Below, in pieces: positions 8,901-11,288 of a stretch of 11,288 nt of DNA. Position 1 is the stretch's first letter. Each line of letters opens with the position of its first letter. The stretch spans positions 2,507,585 through 2,518,872 of the forward strand of contig NW_022985164.1 in assembly GCF_010093535.1 (NCBI RefSeq). The letters run 5' to 3'. Under the pieces are notes generated by a model. It was not told where the DNA came from, made no database searches, and worked only from the letters and a program-made list of their open reading frames with translations. The stretch is from Lindgomyces ingoldianus. Lineage: Eukaryota; Ascomycota; Dothideomycetes; Pleosporales; Lindgomycetaceae. The position numbers and the translations under genes are program-made.

Positions 8901-10990
8901 TTAAGCCTGCGGCCGGTTCATGCGTAGCACAACATCCAACGCCGTTACTCCATCCTTGTTCTGTGTCTTGGGATTGGCTCCCTTCTCTAGCAGCTTCGCC
9001 ACCGCCATCACGCTCCCAACTCCCGCAGCCAGGTGCAACGCCGTGTCTCCATCATTGTTCTGTGCCTTAGGATCGGCTCCCTCCTCTAGCAGCTTCTGCA
9101 CCGCCACCACGCTCCCAGCTCGCGCAGCCAGGTGCAACTCCGTGTCTCCATCCTTGTTCCATGCATTGGGATCGGCTCCCTTCTCTAGCAGCTTCTGCAC
9201 CACCATCACGCTCCCAGCTCGCGCAGCCAGGTGCAACGCCGTGTCTCCATCCTTGTTCCGTGCCTTGGGATCGGCTCCCTCCTCTAGTAGCTTCTGTACC
9301 GCCATTACGCTCCCAGCTCGCGCAGCCAGGTGCAACGCCGTATTCCCGTCCATTTCCTGTGCGCTAGTATTACCCTCTTTCTTATTCAGCATACAGAGCA
9401 TGGTATTTAAAGCGTCATTGCTGGCTTTCGCGTTCGCAACTGCCTCGGAGTGAGACAACGCAGATAGCGCTACTGAGGTTCCACTACTGTCCTCAGGTTT
9501 AACCTCTGCTCCTGTCAATCAACTGTTAGTTCTAACGTTGCTACAGATGAGTAGACTAGGAACGCACTCTGGGTAGCAGGGATCGGTGCCTGCAATGCGA
9601 AAAGTGCAAGCGCCCTACAGCAGTCTTCGCAAAAATAATTATCCAAGGACGCACCCTCCCGACTGTCTTGTATAATCTCCCTGATTAATTGGCCTGTGTC
9701 AGGGCGAGATACCTTCTCCTCAAGCATTCGAGAGCACCACCGGATTGGCAGTGAAAGCATTGTATTGCTGGAGCTCTTTTCCAGGTCTTCTAACCACTTC
9801 TTTAACCGTGGGAGATCTTGACCATATCCGTGATCAAAGGCCCTCTTTAAGTCGTCAATAGGCCTTCCAGCAAGAACTGTAATTACTTCCAAGAACACGC
9901 ACCCTAATGAAAATACGTCGGATATTACATCTCTTGCTTCTTTTTTCCATACTTCTGGAGCCGCATACATGGGGCTATGCCCCTTAGGATCCTCACTCAC
10001 AGTCGTACCTCTACCACCGTCCCCGAACTTTATCGCACTACCGAAGTCCGTAAAGAGAACGTTTGTTCCATGAATAAGGATATTCGCTGGCTTGATATCC
10101 TTATGCCGAAGTTTTCCTCCGTGGATTTTTTGGAGTGTAATGCAGAGACACCCAAATAGACGGTAAAGGACCTTCTTTTTCGCCTTCTTCGACTGAGTTG
10201 AGGCGGGAGCAAAGTCTAGTAGATACCCCTCGAGATCCTTCTCAGCTACTGGCTGTAGGAGAATGGCCACCTTTGTCCCACGTAGATAAGACCCATGCAA
10301 CTGGACAATATGGCAGGCTCCTGCTAGTCGTTGCAAGTGCTGTATCTCGGCTACAACCTTCTCCATCTCCGACTGGTGTGCCTTTGAAGATTCAGTACCT
10401 AAGGAAAAGAGCTTGCGTGCGAAGGACTTGCTGCTAAGCACGTTAATGACCTTTGATACTGTACCTGATGTTCCCTTGCCAAGATGTTTGTCTTCTTTAA
10501 AAGGGGGTAGTTCGTGTTCTAACCATACCGCTCCGTCCTGGGGGATATCTCTCAAGAAGAACTTTTGGCATTCCAGAAATTCCGATACTTTTTTGTCGGG
10601 GAGGAAATCGAGCTTGTCTTTTCCAAAGGGTAGGTCCTCGTCGTCACCAGGGACATTGTCGATTAAGTCTATAACGTCCAATGTATTTAAGAGAATGCAT
10701 ATCCGAGGCAGCTTCTCTAGATACTCGAGTGGATATTCTTCGTCCTCCTCCAGGTGCGTCGCACCCTGTAGCGGTAGACAGACTCTCTTCCAGCGCTCGT
10801 AAAACAATGAGAAGATTTCCTTGCTCTCATCAATCAAGTCTCTGCTACTCTTATTTGAGGAGTTGTTGATCTTAGGGAAATGATTCCATGGTAGGTTAAC
10901 CACCGTAATATTGCCCCATATTTCTTTGCTAATGTCCGAACAGGCTTGCTCTAGCCTTTGTCTCAGGTCTTCGTTTAGGTTGCTTGCCAT
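8901..10990 (-). CDS. Protein kinase with C-terminal ankyrin repeats (two exons)
   Basis: The gene is join(8901-9511, 9568-10990) on the minus strand, 2034 coding bases, 677 residues. Residues 1-165 are an acidic, helical N-terminal region of a kind seen in fungal kinases. The kinase domain, about 168-442, has the glycine loop LGKGTSGTV (170-178), ATP-binding K193, likely helix-C E215, catalytic HKD 296-298 with K300 and N303, metal-binding DFG 315-317, APE 344-346, D358 and R429, so it looks catalytically complete for Ser/Thr phosphorylation. HKD instead of HRD makes it a non-RD type. A Cys-rich segment (454-458) precedes the splice junction at 474/475. Four 33-residue ankyrin repeats fill 529-660, with a partial fifth to 677. 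ATG at 10990 has A at -3 and G at +4. No signal peptide or membrane span is seen. Its substrate and pathway are unknown; ankyrin repeats usually bind protein partners. Confidence 0.85.
8955..9350 (-). repeat. Four tandem 99-bp ankyrin-coding repeats
   Basis: Units lie at 9350-9252, 9251-9153, 9152-9054 and 9053-8955, each encoding one 33-residue repeat of the form DGDTALHLAARAGSV...KLLEEGADPKA.NK. A 17-codon partial fifth unit (8954-8904) precedes the TAA stop. The units are very similar at the DNA level, including third codon positions, which implies recent duplication or homogenisation. Differences cluster at a few residues, for example R/Q/W/A near the end of each repeat and E/K in LLEE/LLEK. 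Arrays like this often vary in copy number between strains. Confidence 0.92.
9512..9567 (-). other. Intron joining the kinase and ankyrin exons
   Basis: This 56-nt intron has donor GTGCGT at 9567-9562, branch-site CTAAC at about 9530-9526 and acceptor CAG ending at 9512. Donor form, branch site and length are all typical of filamentous fungi. It is phase 1: the last A of exon 1 joins GA of exon 2 to make an Arg codon, and the frame runs on. Without splicing the kinase frame stops at TGA (9517-9515), just before the ankyrin frame, which has no ATG there. Confidence 0.9.
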
Positions 10991-10999
10991 GATTTAAGA

Positions 11000-11037
11000 T
11001 TAACGGTTACTTCGTGCTAGCATTAAGATAGAGACAT
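11000..11037 (-). promoter_or_regulatory. Two tiny upstream ORFs before the kinase start
   Basis: ATG at 11037 opens a four-codon frame (MSLS) ending TAA at 11023. That stop overlaps a second ATG at 11023 (TAATG), which opens a seven-codon frame (MLARSNR) ending at 11000, ten bases before the main ATG. If present in the mRNA they could lower translation of the kinase. They may instead be spliced out. Confidence 0.35.
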
Positions 11038-11060
11038 GGAAAGTGTGTTGCAGTTCTTAC
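11017..11060 (-). other. Possible 44-nt intron in the 5' UTR
   Basis: GTAAGA at 11060-11055 is a good fungal donor, and CTAG ending at 11017 could be the acceptor. There is no clear CTAAC branch site between them (TCTTAAT is the nearest), so the call is weak. If spliced, it would remove both upstream ATGs described next. Confidence 0.3.
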
Positions 11061-11157
11061 TTTAAGAGAGAAATTAGAATCGTGCCAGCCGCGGGGAACG
11101 TTACTGCGGCCGCCGGCCATAAGCTCGCCCTGGCTTAGATTTACAATGACCTAATTT

Positions 11158-11170
11158 TATCTTATCTTCC
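11158..11170 (-). promoter_or_regulatory. Tandem GATA motifs upstream of the kinase gene
   Basis: The minus strand has AGATAAGATAA here, two overlapping GATA-factor consensus sites about 170 bases before the start codon. Fungal GATA factors (nitrogen, light and iron regulators) bind such pairs. Binding here is inference only. Confidence 0.3.
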
Positions 11171-11221
11171 CCGCTCCCCATCCCACCCGCAGCTCTCTGT
11201 AGGCTTTCCTAAAATTAGCCT

Positions 11222-11232
11222 ATTTTTATAGC
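11222..11232 (-). promoter_or_regulatory. TATA-like element of the kinase gene
   Basis: The minus strand reads CTATAAAAATA, a good TATA-like match about 235 bases upstream of the ATG. It would imply a 5' UTR of roughly 200 bases. The rest of 11061-11288 is intergenic, with a GC-rich patch (CGGCCGCCGGCC near 11107-11118), and shows no other gene. Confidence 0.35.
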
Positions 11233-11288
11233 AATGACATAGTCGCTTTTGGAAAGCTCCCCGAAAACTAGGCCTATCATAATGCACA

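Noticed and set aside
8955..9350. CRISPR-like or satellite array
   Set aside because: The 99-bp units are contiguous with no spacers and encode 33-residue ankyrin repeats in frame.
8920..9453. 177-codon plus-strand ORF across the ankyrin repeats
   Set aside because: It is the antisense of the repeats; the periodic Ser/Cys/Ala-rich product follows from the 99-bp unit and resembles no known protein.
8901..9518. Ankyrin frame as a separate gene starting at 9518
   Set aside because: The start codon there would be TTG, not ATG, and a fungal intron joins this frame precisely to the kinase exon.
9515..9518. ATGA-like stop/start overlap suggesting a bacterial operon
   Set aside because: The overlap is TTGA, the window has fungal splice signals, and the surroundings are RIP-type DNA.
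9977..10869. Several short ORFs within the kinase exon (both strands, 60 to 129 codons)
   Set aside because: They are shadows of a well-supported kinase frame with all catalytic motifs.
1..11288. tRNA, rRNA or telomere repeats
   Set aside because: No cloverleaf with conserved A and B boxes, no rRNA stretch and no TTAGGG array was seen on either strand by eye.

Overview
The window is a piece of a filamentous ascomycete (Pezizomycotina-type) nuclear genome. Three things point there. The gene on the right carries a short GT-AG intron with a CTAAC branch site. Its product is a fungal-style protein kinase joined to ankyrin repeats. The left four fifths is very AT-rich and shows the footprint of repeat-induced point mutation (RIP): CpA/TpG is scarce, TpA is common, and transposon reading frames are full of TAG and TAA. 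I cannot name the genus.

Layout. Positions 1-1100 are AT-rich relic DNA that I could not identify. Positions about 1109-1435 form a small island that is not mutated, rich in CA and TG, with a cluster of TTGCTGCA/TGCAGCAA motifs. Positions about 1435-4122 hold a RIP-mutated Ty1/copia retrotransposon on the minus strand: a 5' LTR, gag, protease, GAG-pre-integrase and integrase core in one frame, cut off at the island. Positions about 4125-5379 and 7248 to about 7850 are the two halves of a probable Ty3/gypsy gag-protease relic, also on the minus strand. They are split by a complete 1868-bp Fot1/pogo-type DNA transposon (5380-7247) with 60-bp terminal inverted repeats and a TA target duplication. 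Positions about 8150-8880 look like a plus-strand LTR and leader that is less mutated.

At about 8880-8900 the base composition changes abruptly. From there to 10990 lies one apparently intact minus-strand gene of two exons. Its 677-residue predicted product has an N-terminal fungal helical region, a kinase domain with HKD in place of HRD, and four near-identical ankyrin repeats plus a partial fifth. The kinase and ankyrin open frames look like separate genes, but a 56-nt intron joins them exactly in frame. Positions 10991-11288 are the 5' flank, with a TATA-like element, tandem GATA motifs and two tiny upstream ORFs that may lie inside a 5' UTR intron.

The transposons do not cooperate with the gene. 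They form a nested, silenced heap ending against a host gene whose repeat-bearing 3' end abuts the heap. Kinase-ankyrin architecture with homogenised repeats suggests a sensor or recognition protein, but that role is inference.
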